Made by a program: the position numbers and the translations under genes. A stretch of 64,000 nucleotides of DNA from Marinomonas posidonica_A (GTDB taxonomy: Bacteria; Pseudomonadota; Gammaproteobacteria; Pseudomonadales; Marinomonadaceae), in NCBI RefSeq assembly GCF_043643765.1, contig NZ_JBHZSP010000016.1, positions 1 to 64,000 of the forward strand, in the 5' to 3' direction. This document shows positions 17,515-26,197 of the stretch, one piece after another. How positions within the stretch are numbered: the stretch's first letter is position 1; each line of letters opens with the position of its first letter. The notes beneath the pieces were generated by a model, which was not told the origin of the DNA, searched no databases, and was given only the letters and a program-made list of their open reading frames with translations.

Positions 17515-18932
17515 TAAAACCCACTCATTCCGTTCTTAATAAAACTCTGATGTGGCTTTTGGCCCTTTGCGTCGGTCTGCGCTTTGCTTCTTTAGCCCTT
17601 TACCCTTTGATGGATACCACCGAAGCAAGGTATGGGGAAATGGCTCGAATCATGTTCGAAACCGGAAACTGGGTGACCCCTATGTTTGATTATGGGATTC
17701 CATTTTGGGGGAAACCGCCCCTCTTCACGTGGTTAAGCAGTTTAGGATTTACTGTTTTTGGGGTAAATGAGTTCGGCGCACGAATACCACATTTACTGGT
17801 CGGTTTTGGCATTATCGCGTTGCTTTATCAATTTGCTCGCGATGAGTATAAAAGCAAAACACTTGGCTTACTCTGCGCCACCGTTTTAGCTTCCACATCC
17901 TCCTTCATTCTATTAAGCGGTGCCGTTATGACAGACACCGTCCTAACGTTTTCGATCAGTCTTAGTATGATCAGCTTCTGGCAAGCTTGGAATGGAAAAC
18001 ACAAAATTTGGGGCTATTTGTTCTTCATTGGCTTAGCACTTGGCATGCTTTCAAAAGGTCCCCTTGCCATCGTACTTGTCGGTATCAGCCTTACCCTTTG
18101 GTTACTACCGAAAAGTCGATGGAAGCAACTTTGGCAGCGTCTACCTTGGGGTTATGGCAGCATGTTATTCATCGCCATTGCGTTACCTTGGTATCTCATT
18201 GCTGAACATAGAACACCTGGTTTCTTAAATTATTTTATTGTCGGCGAACACATTAAGCGTTTTATTGTCAGTGGTTGGCAGGGCGATTTGTATGGTTCAG
18301 CTCACGAAAGAACGCGTGGTACCATCTGGCTTTACGCTTTCTTAGCCATGCTTCCTTGGAGTCCGATACTTATTTGGCAATGGCTTCGTAACCTCAAAGA
18401 AAATCGTGATGTGGAGCAAAGCGAAAATGGCATGACGAGTTTTCTACTCCTATGGATGCTGGCCCCCATGCTGCTGTTTAGCTTTTCCGGTAATATTCTG
18501 GCTAGTTATGTTATGCCAGCTTTACCAGCGATGGCATTATTGCTGACGCAGTTACACCTGCAACGACCATTACCCTACCGGCTTTATCAGATTGGATTCG
18601 TTACACCGCTGTTATTAATTGGCTTAGTGAGTGCGCTGCATTTTCAATGGGTCAAGGTAAAATCTGAACGTGATCTGCTCACGCAGTGGCAAGCACAAGT
18701 GGAAGCGCAACATAGCGATTTATTTTATCTTCATAAACGCCCATTTTCAGGACAATATTACTCAGCTGGCCGTGCAAAAGAACGCTCAGCAGACATTCAT
18801 ACTTGGTTGCCAAATCAGCAAAACGCATTTTTCATTATTCAAGCCAAAAAGGACCGCACTGACTATCTAGATTGGTCATGTCAGGAAAGAGGTCAATCTA
18901 AAACGGAAACGTTACTCTTTTGCCACCCCTAG
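17511..18932 (+). CDS. ArnT-like glycosyltransferase family 39 membrane protein
   Basis: A 473-residue integral membrane protein of the ArnT/PMT superfamily, which transfers a sugar from undecaprenyl phosphate to a periplasmic acceptor such as lipid A. The first periplasmic loop carries PLMDTTEARYGEMARIMFETGNWVTP, with the acidic pair needed for catalysis, then GKPPLFTWLSSLGF. About eleven helices follow. The start is the ATG overlapping the GT2 stop (ATGA). ArnT proper is about 550 residues, so the periplasmic tail is short. The acceptor is unknown. No arnA/B/D genes are present, so the sugar need not be aminoarabinose. Confidence 0.88.
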   Translation: MIKPTHSVLNKTLMWLLALCVGLRFASLALYPLMDTTEARYGEMARIMFETGNWVTPMFDYGIPFWGKPPLFTWLSSLGFTVFGVNEFGARIPHLLVGFGIIALLYQFARDEYKSKTLGLLCATVLASTSSFILLSGAVMTDTVLTFSISLSMISFWQAWNGKHKIWGYLFFIGLALGMLSKGPLAIVLVGISLTLWLLPKSRWKQLWQRLPWGYGSMLFIAIALPWYLIAEHRTPGFLNYFIVGEHIKRFIVSGWQGDLYGSAHERTRGTIWLYAFLAMLPWSPILIWQWLRNLKENRDVEQSENGMTSFLLLWMLAPMLLFSFSGNILASYVMPALPAMALLLTQLHLQRPLPYRLYQIGFVTPLLLIGLVSALHFQWVKVKSERDLLTQWQAQVEAQHSDLFYLHKRPFSGQYYSAGRAKERSADIHTWLPNQQNAFFIIQAKKDRTDYLDWSCQERGQSKTETLLFCHP

Positions 18933-18940
18933 ACATAAAA

Positions 18941-18970
18941 AAAGAGCGTCACTAGGTAATGACGCTCTTT
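18941..18970. terminator. Bidirectional terminator
   Basis: AAAGAGCGTCA pairs with TGACGCTCTTT around an 8-nt loop, flanked by A and T runs. It stands between the convergent GT39 gene and the GlxA-family regulator and can end both. Confidence 0.9.
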
Positions 18971-19002
18971 TCAAATCCAATCATGGAAACAAACATGATG
19001 CC

Positions 19003-20121
19003 TTACATCACAACAGAACCGTAACTTGGCTCAGCATGAGAATGAACTAAGGCTTCTTGAGCATGCGCCATCTTCAACACATCACCACTATTTGGTAATT
19101 GAAAATCGCCTTGTAATGAATTACTCCATGCTTGCTTACGCTCGTCTCGCGGCGATACACCGATGTGTTTACGATAGCAGCGACTAAAATGCGGTGTCGA
19201 TATAAAACCACACGCCATGGAAATTTCGACAATGGACATATTCGATTGCTTGAGCAATTTTCGAGCTCGCTCCAATCTAAGCTTTAAGTAGTACTTGGAT
19301 GGTGAGCAATCCAAGTGACGATGGAACATACGCTCAATTTGGCGACGAGAAACGTCGACAAATGTCGCTAATTCGTCCAATTCAATAGGCTCTTCTAAAT
19401 TATTCTCCATCAACTCAATCACATCGACCAACTTGGTTGCACCTGCGCCACCAGCATTAAACTGGCGCATTGGCATACGCTGTTGATCCGACTCATGGCG
19501 AATCCGCTCACAAATAAACATATCTGAAATGGCACTGGATAAACGCGGTCCATGCTGCTTCCCTATCATGGTTAACAACATATCCATAGCCGCCGTACCG
19601 CCAGAGGAAGTAATTCGGTCACGGTCCAAAGAGAAAAGTCGATTATTGCATTTCACCTTAGGAAAGATTTCTTGCAGTGCTGTCAGACACTCCCAATGCA
19701 CACTGCATTGATAGCCATCCAGCAAACCAGCATACGCCAGCAAATAGGCTCCAGTGCATATGCCACCTATGGTCACCCCTTTACGGGCTTGCTTTGATAA
19801 CCAGGAAGCTTGCTTAGCCGTATAAGCTCGGGTGATGTCGACACCACCCGCCACTATAATTAAGTCAAAATCGGCGGTGTCATAAATAGACAGGTCCGGT
19901 GACAGACTTAAACCATCACTGGCGGTAACAGGTTGACCATCCTCGGAGATAAGGCTCCAATTATAAAGCGTATCTGCCGATAGTTGATTGGCCATGCGTA
20001 ATGGCTCAATGGAAGAAGCTAATGCAATCATTGTAAAATGATCCAGTAGCAAAAAACCCACTTTGGTGGTTTTTTTCGAGCCAAGCGTGGTGGTTGCGCT
20101 AGAGCGTGTTGCCATTACCAT
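19003..20121 (-). CDS. gbdR: GlxA-family AraC-type regulator, GbdR-like
   Basis: A 372-residue activator with a DJ-1/PfpI-like amidotransferase-fold sensor domain (VGFLLLDHFTMIALASSIEPLRMAN; GGICTGAYLLAYAGLLDG) and a C-terminal AraC DNA-binding domain (FVDVSRRQIERMFHRHL and ISMACGFISTPHFSRCYRKHIG). In Pseudomonas, GbdR senses glycine betaine or dimethylglycine and activates gbcAB and dgcAB. Position beside gbcB and length fit that role. GAGGG precedes the start. The sub-family call rests on context plus overall resemblance. Confidence 0.85.
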   Translation of the reverse strand: MVMATRSSATTTLGSKKTTKVGFLLLDHFTMIALASSIEPLRMANQLSADTLYNWSLISEDGQPVTASDGLSLSPDLSIYDTADFDLIIVAGGVDITRAYTAKQASWLSKQARKGVTIGGICTGAYLLAYAGLLDGYQCSVHWECLTALQEIFPKVKCNNRLFSLDRDRITSSGGTAAMDMLLTMIGKQHGPRLSSAISDMFICERIRHESDQQRMPMRQFNAGGAGATKLVDVIELMENNLEEPIELDELATFVDVSRRQIERMFHRHLDCSPSKYYLKLRLERARKLLKQSNMSIVEISMACGFISTPHFSRCYRKHIGVSPRDERKQAWSNSLQGDFQLPNSGDVLKMAHAQEALVHSHAEPSYGSVVM

Positions 20122-20437
20122 ATTAATGCCCTCATCTATGCACTTTCCCTACTACACAGCAAAATACAGACCATGTTTGTGGTTGTGCTTTTTATTTTTT
20201 TAAGGAAACACAAAAGCAATTGCTAAAACTTTGTCATTTATAAGGAAGTAACGAAGTCACCAGCGGCTTATAGGCCCCTCCTCATTACAGATAATGTGCT
20301 TCAATGGGGAAGACCCGTTTTTCGCCCAACCCAAAGAAAGACATCATTGCACTAATATAGACCAAGTTTGCTCTTTTATTGAACGCTTATTTAATAAAAA
20401 TGAACACTTTTCTATTCAATTTATTTAAAGCTGCTTT
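20122..20437. other. Non-coding region between gbdR and gbcB
   Basis: About 315 bp without a convincing gene. It contains the gbdR promoter side and the 3' end of the gbcB transcript. It is AT-rich near 20330-20430. I saw no clear riboswitch or terminator hairpin. Confidence 0.5.
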
Positions 20438-21559
20438 TTAGTACTCAATAACTACATCCGATTTCGGCACAGTACAACAAGATAAAACATAGCCAGCTTC
20501 AACATCTTCATCGGTGATTCCACCATTATGGTCCATCTGGGTTTCGCCCTCTTTTATCATCACCTTACAGGTCCCGCATATCCCCATACCACAGGCTTTT
20601 GGAATCATTAAATCCAGTTTGGCCGCTGCGTTATGCAAGGTCTCACCTGCGGCAACTTGAATGCTCTTACCACTGCCTTCAAACTCCACTCTCAACAGAT
20701 CGGCTTGACTAACAGCATCCGCTTCAGCCTGCGCGACTTCAGCTAACTCAATAGCATCCTCCACCACATCCACAGGAGTCGAACCAAATGACTCCTCATG
20801 GTAATGAGACATATCAAACCCTCTTTCTTTCAGAAGGTTTTTCACAGCTCGCATATAAGGTGCAGGGCCACAGCAGAAAATTTCTCGCTCCATAAAATCC
20901 GGGGAAATCATGTCTAATTTGGCTGAGTCCAAATAACCACGATAGCCCTGCCAGGGCAAACCGTTTTCCATACGCTCGACAATCAGATACAAACCAAAAT
21001 TATCCAAGCGTGCTGCCATGTGATCCAACTCACGAGAAAAAATGACATCCCTCGGGGAACGTGCACTGTGAATGAACGTCATGTCCACTTCTGCATTGGT
21101 ATCAAACCACCAACGCGCCATGGACATCAGCGGTGTAATGCCCACCCCACCGGATAACAAGAGCACTTTCTCCGCCGGAAAATCAATACAGTTAAACTGC
21201 CCAACAGGTCCATGCACTGCGAGCTCGACACCCACCTTCATATTGTCATGCAGCCAGTTGGACACTTCACCGCCAGGCACTCTTTTTATTGTGATGGAAA
21301 AACTGTAAGGCACGGATGGAGAACTGGAGATAGTATAAGAACGCATTACTTGTTTGTTATCGATTTCCAATTCTAAAGTGACAAATTGACCCGGTTTGAA
21401 GAAAAACATGACAGGTTGTTGTGCCATAAAACAGAAGGTCTTCACGTCCCATGTTTCATGAATCACTTTCACACAACGTACATTATGACGACCATTCACC
21501 CAAGTTTGGGTATTAACAGGAGTAAAGTAATCGGCTGGAGCATTGTTCATGTCTGTCAT
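20438..21559 (-). CDS. gbcB: Glycine betaine demethylase, reductase subunit GbcB
   Basis: GbcB passes electrons from NADH to the Rieske oxygenase GbcA. The 373-residue protein joins an FAD domain (RSYTISSSPS), an NAD domain (LLLSGGVGITPLMSMARWW; FCCGPAPYMRAVK) and a C-terminal plant-type [2Fe-2S] ferredoxin with C323, C328, C331 in CGMGICGTC and a fourth Cys near 361. AAGGACAG precedes the ATG. It is divergent from gbcA across 257 bp, rather than in one operon. Confidence 0.93.
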   Translation of the reverse strand: MTDMNNAPADYFTPVNTQTWVNGRHNVRCVKVIHETWDVKTFCFMAQQPVMFFFKPGQFVTLELEIDNKQVMRSYTISSSPSVPYSFSITIKRVPGGEVSNWLHDNMKVGVELAVHGPVGQFNCIDFPAEKVLLLSGGVGITPLMSMARWWFDTNAEVDMTFIHSARSPRDVIFSRELDHMAARLDNFGLYLIVERMENGLPWQGYRGYLDSAKLDMISPDFMEREIFCCGPAPYMRAVKNLLKERGFDMSHYHEESFGSTPVDVVEDAIELAEVAQAEADAVSQADLLRVEFEGSGKSIQVAAGETLHNAAAKLDLMIPKACGMGICGTCKVMIKEGETQMDHNGGITDEDVEAGYVLSCCTVPKSDVVIEY

Positions 21560-21682
21560 CGCATCTGTCCTTCAAAGTAAAGAAGTCGTTATCACCATTT
21601 CGAGCCATTTTGGTGGCTATGCTCAAAGTCAATTTAACCCTAAACGACAATAACTTGCTCATGGCAGCCAAGGGTATGATTC

Positions 21683-21702
21683 ATCGACTGTTGAGCGTCG
21701 AT
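21683..21702. promoter_or_regulatory. Inverted repeat between gbcB and gbcA
   Basis: ATCGAC at 21683 and GTCGAT at 21697 form a 6-bp inverted repeat with an 8-bp spacer in the divergent gbcB-gbcA region. It is a possible activator site. The repeat is short and could be chance. Confidence 0.25.
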
Positions 21703-21816
21703 TTAAATACCATCTCGTGTCGTGATTGGGCATTTTCGCATCCACTATTTGAGACAATATGGCGACATTAATGCCATCCAACTCCATTAATCTTTTTGTC
21801 AGTAAGGTCCAGAAAG

Positions 21817-23088
21817 ATGAATCAACAAGATTTACTCAATATTCGCCATGCCACGTTAGCTGATGCCAAAACCGCCATGAGCGATCTACTAAAGTCTCGT
21901 CCAACTCACTATTCGTTAGAGGCGCCACTTTATAATGATCCACATATGTTTCGCATCGACATGGAAGAAATTTTTCAAAAAGAATGGTTGTTTGTTGGCA
22001 TGACCAGCGAAATCCCAAAAAAAGGGGATTATTTTACGGTTGAAATTGGCCAGAACCCGGTACTCATTGTTCGAGACGCCGAAGGCAAGGTGAACGCTTT
22101 TCACAACACTTGTCGTCATCGTGGTTCCGTCATTTGTACCGAACACAGGGGCAAGGTAGCGAATCTAGTCTGCCCTTATCATCAGTGGACTTACGACTTA
22201 AAAGGCAACCTGTTGTTTGCTGGCACAGAAATGAACAAAGATTTTCAGTTAAAAGAACATGGTTTAAAATCAACCCACTGCAAAAACGCGGGCGGTTTCA
22301 TTTTTATCTGTTTAGCGAAAGAGGCACCAGATGATGGTTTCGATGACTATCTAGCGACACTGGAAACCTACATGGAACCCTACGATGTCGAAAACACCAA
22401 GCTTGCTGTCGAGTCCACCATGTATGAAAAAGCCAATTGGAAACTGGTGCTCGAGAACAACCGCGAATGCTACCACTGCTCTGCCAGTCACCCAGAGTTG
22501 TTAAACACCTTACTTGAATGGGATGACACCGAAGACCCTCGAGCCCCACAAGAATTTCTTGATCATTATGCAGAACAATCGGCTCAATGGGACGCCGAAG
22601 GTATCCCACATGAACACCAAAGTTTTGGCACAGTACAACGGAACCGCATTGTGCGAATGCCTCTTAAAAAAGGCACACACGTTATGACCATTGACGGCAC
22701 AACAGCCTCCGATAAATTATTAGGGCGAATCCAAAACCGCTCACTTGGCTCCATGCGCATTCTGCATCTACCGAATTCCTGGAACCACATGCAATCAGAT
22801 CACTTTATTGTGTTCAGAGTGCTGCCGATTTCTGCGCAAGAAACCTTAGTGACAACCAAGTGGTTTGTACATAAAAACGCCGTTGAAGGGGTGGATTACG
22901 ACCCAGATAACCTCAGAAAGGTATGGGACGCGACTAACGAGCAAGACAAGGTGCTTGGTGAACGCAATCAACAAGGGATTAATTCCATTGGCTATCAACC
23001 AGGTCCTTACTCTGAAACCTACGAGTTTGGTGTGATCAATTTCCTTAACTGGTATGCCCATACAATGCAAAAAAACCTAACAGTGTAA
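21817..23088 (+). CDS. gbcA: Glycine betaine demethylase, Rieske oxygenase subunit GbcA
   Basis: GbcA oxidatively removes one methyl group from glycine betaine, giving dimethylglycine and formaldehyde. The 423-residue product has the Rieske [2Fe-2S] site C99-R-H101 and C119-P-Y-H122, and the mononuclear iron site with H219 and H224 in ENNRECYHCSASHPEL. The ATG at 21817 is chosen over a TTG seven codons upstream. It works with GbcB, encoded divergently; the GbdR-like regulator is next to gbcB. A strong terminator follows. Confidence 0.93.
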   Translation: MNQQDLLNIRHATLADAKTAMSDLLKSRPTHYSLEAPLYNDPHMFRIDMEEIFQKEWLFVGMTSEIPKKGDYFTVEIGQNPVLIVRDAEGKVNAFHNTCRHRGSVICTEHRGKVANLVCPYHQWTYDLKGNLLFAGTEMNKDFQLKEHGLKSTHCKNAGGFIFICLAKEAPDDGFDDYLATLETYMEPYDVENTKLAVESTMYEKANWKLVLENNRECYHCSASHPELLNTLLEWDDTEDPRAPQEFLDHYAEQSAQWDAEGIPHEHQSFGTVQRNRIVRMPLKKGTHVMTIDGTTASDKLLGRIQNRSLGSMRILHLPNSWNHMQSDHFIVFRVLPISAQETLVTTKWFVHKNAVEGVDYDPDNLRKVWDATNEQDKVLGERNQQGINSIGYQPGPYSETYEFGVINFLNWYAHTMQKNLTV

Positions 23089-23117
23089 TATCCCAATAAG
23101 GTCAACAGTAAAGCATT

Positions 23118-23146
23118 AAAAAAGCGAGCACTCTGCTCGCTTTTTT
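23118..23146. terminator. Bidirectional terminator after gbcA
   Basis: AAAGCGAGC pairs with GCTCGCTTT around ACTCT, with A and T runs on both sides. It separates gbcA from the convergent pssA. Confidence 0.92.
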
Positions 23147-23174
23147 AATGTGTCATGAAATGCCCAAAATAGGC

Positions 23175-24512
23175 TTACAAAATGCGTTTTAACAAGCGAT
23201 CCGCTTTTACTCGAAACACCCGTTTCAGTAGCTTCTGAATGGCCACTGGATAATCGCGACGTGTATCAAGCTGAAGGTAATTAGAAACGGTTTTCGTGTG
23301 ATCAAATATGTTGCCAAATTCAGCCAGAAACTTCTCTTCAAGAAGCTGATGATTATCTTGAACCAATAAACCATTTTCTAAATCTAATGCCCAGGCTCTT
23401 GGATTAACATTATTTCCGGTCAATAAGGCTTTATTTCGATCCACCCACAAACCTTTCAGATGAAAGCTATTAGCCTCATGACGCCATAAATAAATGGATA
23501 AATCGCCGGAAGCGAGGTATTTGCGATTCGCACGCGCAAATTTACGTAAAATAATTTCGTACAAGTAAGGCAAGCCACCAATGGCTTTAAACGTCTGATC
23601 TTGTGGAATATAAAAATCGTTTGCGACCTTATCGCCCACAATGATATGCGTTTTCACCCCTCGTTTAATGGCTCGCTTCACCTCTCTCAAAACCACTTTA
23701 GGTAAATTGAAATAAGGGGTACAGAGGTACAACTCATGCTTTGCCTCGGCAATCATTTCGACAATACATTGATTCAATTGATTGTCTTTTTTACCGATTC
23801 CCACCAAGGGTGTAATGCCAACATGTTGGTCGTCAATCAGCTCACTTTCTAGCGGATAAGACGCTTCCGACAAAGACATTCGGTATTGCTTAATTAAGGG
23901 CTTGAGCTTCTTCGTCGTTGGCCACTCACCTTTGGTAAAATCTTTTACCACTATGTGCCCTATCATCATCTGTTCAATAAAACTGGTCATGCTGTCTGCC
24001 AGCTTTTGGTTCTCAATGACGTGATAACGATCAAAACGATATTTGTCATGACGATGCAAATAGACATTGTTCAGACTCGCACCACTATAAATCACAGTAT
24101 CATCGATAATGAAGCCTTTTAAATGCAACACACCAAAGACTTCTCGATGACGAACCGGCACCCCATAAATGGCGATTTGTTCTTTGTATTTCTGAGCAAA
24201 CTCTTGATACATCGCCGCGTTGCCCTCGCACGCTTCGGCACCAATTAACCCTCGTTGCGCACGATGCCAATCAACACAAATCACAACATCTAAGTCTGGA
24301 CTACGCTGTTTCGCTTCATACGCTGCGGTCAGAATTTCTCGACCAGCCTCATCATTTTCCAAATAAAGTGCCACCAGGAAAACTCTCGACTTTGCCGTTC
24401 GAATGGCCTCTAAAAGGTACTCACGATACTCAAATGCAGAATGAAGAATATTGAAATTATCTGGATGAACAGAAAAAGCCGGTAAAGAAACAAATAAAGA
24501 GGGTTGTGGCAT
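23175..24512 (-). CDS. pssA: CDP-diacylglycerol--serine O-phosphatidyltransferase
   Basis: PssA joins serine to CDP-diacylglycerol to make phosphatidylserine, the precursor of phosphatidylethanolamine. The protein is the phospholipase-D-superfamily (type I) enzyme: two HxK motifs are seen in VLHLKGFIIDDTVIYSGASLN-like and FHLKGLWVDRNKALLTGNNVNP-like segments, plus VDWHRAQRGLIGAEA and CTPYFNLPK. The 446-residue form from the ATG at 24512 matches the E. coli length (451). A TTG 15 codons upstream is possible, as neither start has a good ribosome site. Confidence 0.93.
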   Translation of the reverse strand: MPQPSLFVSLPAFSVHPDNFNILHSAFEYREYLLEAIRTAKSRVFLVALYLENDEAGREILTAAYEAKQRSPDLDVVICVDWHRAQRGLIGAEACEGNAAMYQEFAQKYKEQIAIYGVPVRHREVFGVLHLKGFIIDDTVIYSGASLNNVYLHRHDKYRFDRYHVIENQKLADSMTSFIEQMMIGHIVVKDFTKGEWPTTKKLKPLIKQYRMSLSEASYPLESELIDDQHVGITPLVGIGKKDNQLNQCIVEMIAEAKHELYLCTPYFNLPKVVLREVKRAIKRGVKTHIIVGDKVANDFYIPQDQTFKAIGGLPYLYEIILRKFARANRKYLASGDLSIYLWRHEANSFHLKGLWVDRNKALLTGNNVNPRAWALDLENGLLVQDNHQLLEEKFLAEFGNIFDHTKTVSNYLQLDTRRDYPVAIQKLLKRVFRVKADRLLKRIL

Positions 24513-24680
24513 GATACTGAAATTCGACCTTAATAAAAAAACAGTGAACTGTAACAAAACAACCTAGCTTTTGCTCGTAAAGCGACAAGATAATTAAAAT
24601 TAAAGTGCACTGAATCTAAATAAACTTAAATTCCTTACGAGATTACAAAAGTTTACATTTAAATTCAAGCCTATCAATGA

Positions 24681-25637
24681 TTAGCTCATTTTAATCTCTT
24701 TAAAGCGCTGATTCGCCTTAAGATATGCCAACCAAGATTCATCAATACTCTTTACCTCCCCTTTGATCCAGTGGCGAAAGCTCTGAACCTTGTCATACCG
24801 AAAATGCGGCGCGGGTGCGACCAAATAAAAATCGTATTTAGATTTCATATAAACGGGCAATGGACAAATGAGCAGCTTTTTCTGAAGCAACTCATAGACC
24901 AGACTAAACCGCATCATGGCGAGCCCTTGTCGAGACAGCAAAGCCTCTACTAAGGAGGTAGAGTCTGCAACGTGAAGGTGAGATTTCAAAGTCATATCAT
25001 ACATTTTCAAGAAGGTTTGTAACTTAGGCCACACATGATCCATATCTGGCCCAGTATCTGTAATGATAGGAATGTGATTTAACTGTTGCTCAACTGGTTC
25101 TTTTTCATGAAACAGGTCTGGGTGACAAACTGGGATTAAAAATTCTTCAAATAACAATTCAGATTGCAACCCTTCATACTGTCCATGCCCTAAACGAACG
25201 CAAAGATCCAAATCACTATTAGCAAAGTCAGACAACCCAATACTCGGGCTTAGACGTAAATTTATGTCCTCTGCTTGTTGCTGGAAATGCCCTAAACGCG
25301 GCACCAACCATCGACTGGAAAAAGACGGAACCACACTGATCACCAAGGTATTTGGATTCGTGTCTTCTGATATACCTCTGACTCCCTCCTCCATCAATCG
25401 AAATGCTTTCTCTACATAGTCAAAGAGGTATCGACCTTCCGATGTCAATGCAACTTGTCGAGTATGTCGCTCGAATAAAGCTACGCCAAGGTGTTGCTCA
25501 AGGGTTTTGATCTGCTGACTCACCGCCGCTTGGGTGACAAATAATTGATCCGCTGCCGCCTTAAAACTCAAAGCCTCAGCGGCATATCGAAATGCCTGCA
25601 TAGATTTTAAAGGCGGTAAACTTCTAGGTCTGGACAT
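24681..25637 (-). CDS. LysR-family transcriptional regulator (GcvA-like)
   Basis: A 318-residue LysR regulator. The N-terminal winged helix reads LKSMQAFRYAAEALSFKAAADQLFVTQAAVSQQI and continues LEQHLGVALFERHTRQVALT, most like the GcvA/DsdC/AmpR group. The C-terminal co-inducer domain is complete. It is divergent from a DUF1127 gene over 116 bp; LysR proteins often control the divergent neighbour, so this is the first target to consider. The ligand is unknown. Confidence 0.88.
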   Translation of the reverse strand: MSRPRSLPPLKSMQAFRYAAEALSFKAAADQLFVTQAAVSQQIKTLEQHLGVALFERHTRQVALTSEGRYLFDYVEKAFRLMEEGVRGISEDTNPNTLVISVVPSFSSRWLVPRLGHFQQQAEDINLRLSPSIGLSDFANSDLDLCVRLGHGQYEGLQSELLFEEFLIPVCHPDLFHEKEPVEQQLNHIPIITDTGPDMDHVWPKLQTFLKMYDMTLKSHLHVADSTSLVEALLSRQGLAMMRFSLVYELLQKKLLICPLPVYMKSKYDFYLVAPAPHFRYDKVQSFRHWIKGEVKSIDESWLAYLKANQRFKEIKMS

Positions 25638-25753
25638 AACAATACCATGCTTAAGTTTTTCTTAATCATAGACGTTTTTTTCTCGTTTGTCGCCACACGC
25701 TAAATTAACCATTATTCAATCACCAATCGACAAAAACACATCAGGAGATCACA

Positions 25754-25993
25754 ATGAATACGCATTCCAACCAATCATCCGAACTGGTAAAAGTTTGCTC
25801 AACGATTGTTGAAAAACAGCAAAATGCATTAGCCAGACTAAACAGTAAAAACTGGCGAATACTGATCGCTAAAATGCATCATAACTGGAGAACCCGTCGT
25901 CAGTTGAATCGATTGAATGACTCGCAACTGAAAGACTTGGGCTTAACCTCAAGCGATGTATATCAAGAAGTACACAAACCTTTATGGAAATAA
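25754..25993 (+). CDS. DUF1127 (YjiS-like) small protein
   Basis: A 79-residue basic protein. The C-terminal half WRTRRQLNRLNDSQLKDLGLTSSDVYQEV matches the DUF1127 signature (R-x-x-L-x-x-L-x-D-x-x-L-x-D-I/L-G). In alphaproteobacteria such proteins influence RNA metabolism and phosphate or carbon uptake; in gammaproteobacteria the role is unknown. AGGAG precedes the ATG and a terminator follows, so it is a single-gene unit, probably controlled by the divergent LysR protein. Confidence 0.82.
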   Translation: MNTHSNQSSELVKVCSTIVEKQQNALARLNSKNWRILIAKMHHNWRTRRQLNRLNDSQLKDLGLTSSDVYQEVHKPLWK

Positions 25994-26013
25994 TCTTATT
26001 GCACTACATCATT

Positions 26014-26044
26014 ATCCGACCCTGTGACATCGGGTCGGATCTTT
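26014..26044 (+). terminator. Terminator of the DUF1127 gene
   Basis: ATCCGACCC pairs with GGGTCGGAT around a 9-nt loop and is followed by CTTT. It lies 20 bp after the stop codon. Confidence 0.75.
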
Positions 26045-26197
26045 CCATGTTAATGTAAACCGCTCAGAAACCCATTTAGTCAAACTAGCAGTACTAACAC
26101 CTCGCTAAAATTTATTTTTTGTTTATTTTTTAATCAAAAGATACTAGCTTTAAAGAAGCTTCCTCTAGATAATCCAACTACAGACAAGGAAATAACA

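Noticed and set aside
20122..20437. Possible riboswitch upstream of gbdR
   Set aside because: No conserved riboswitch core or terminator/antiterminator pair could be seen.
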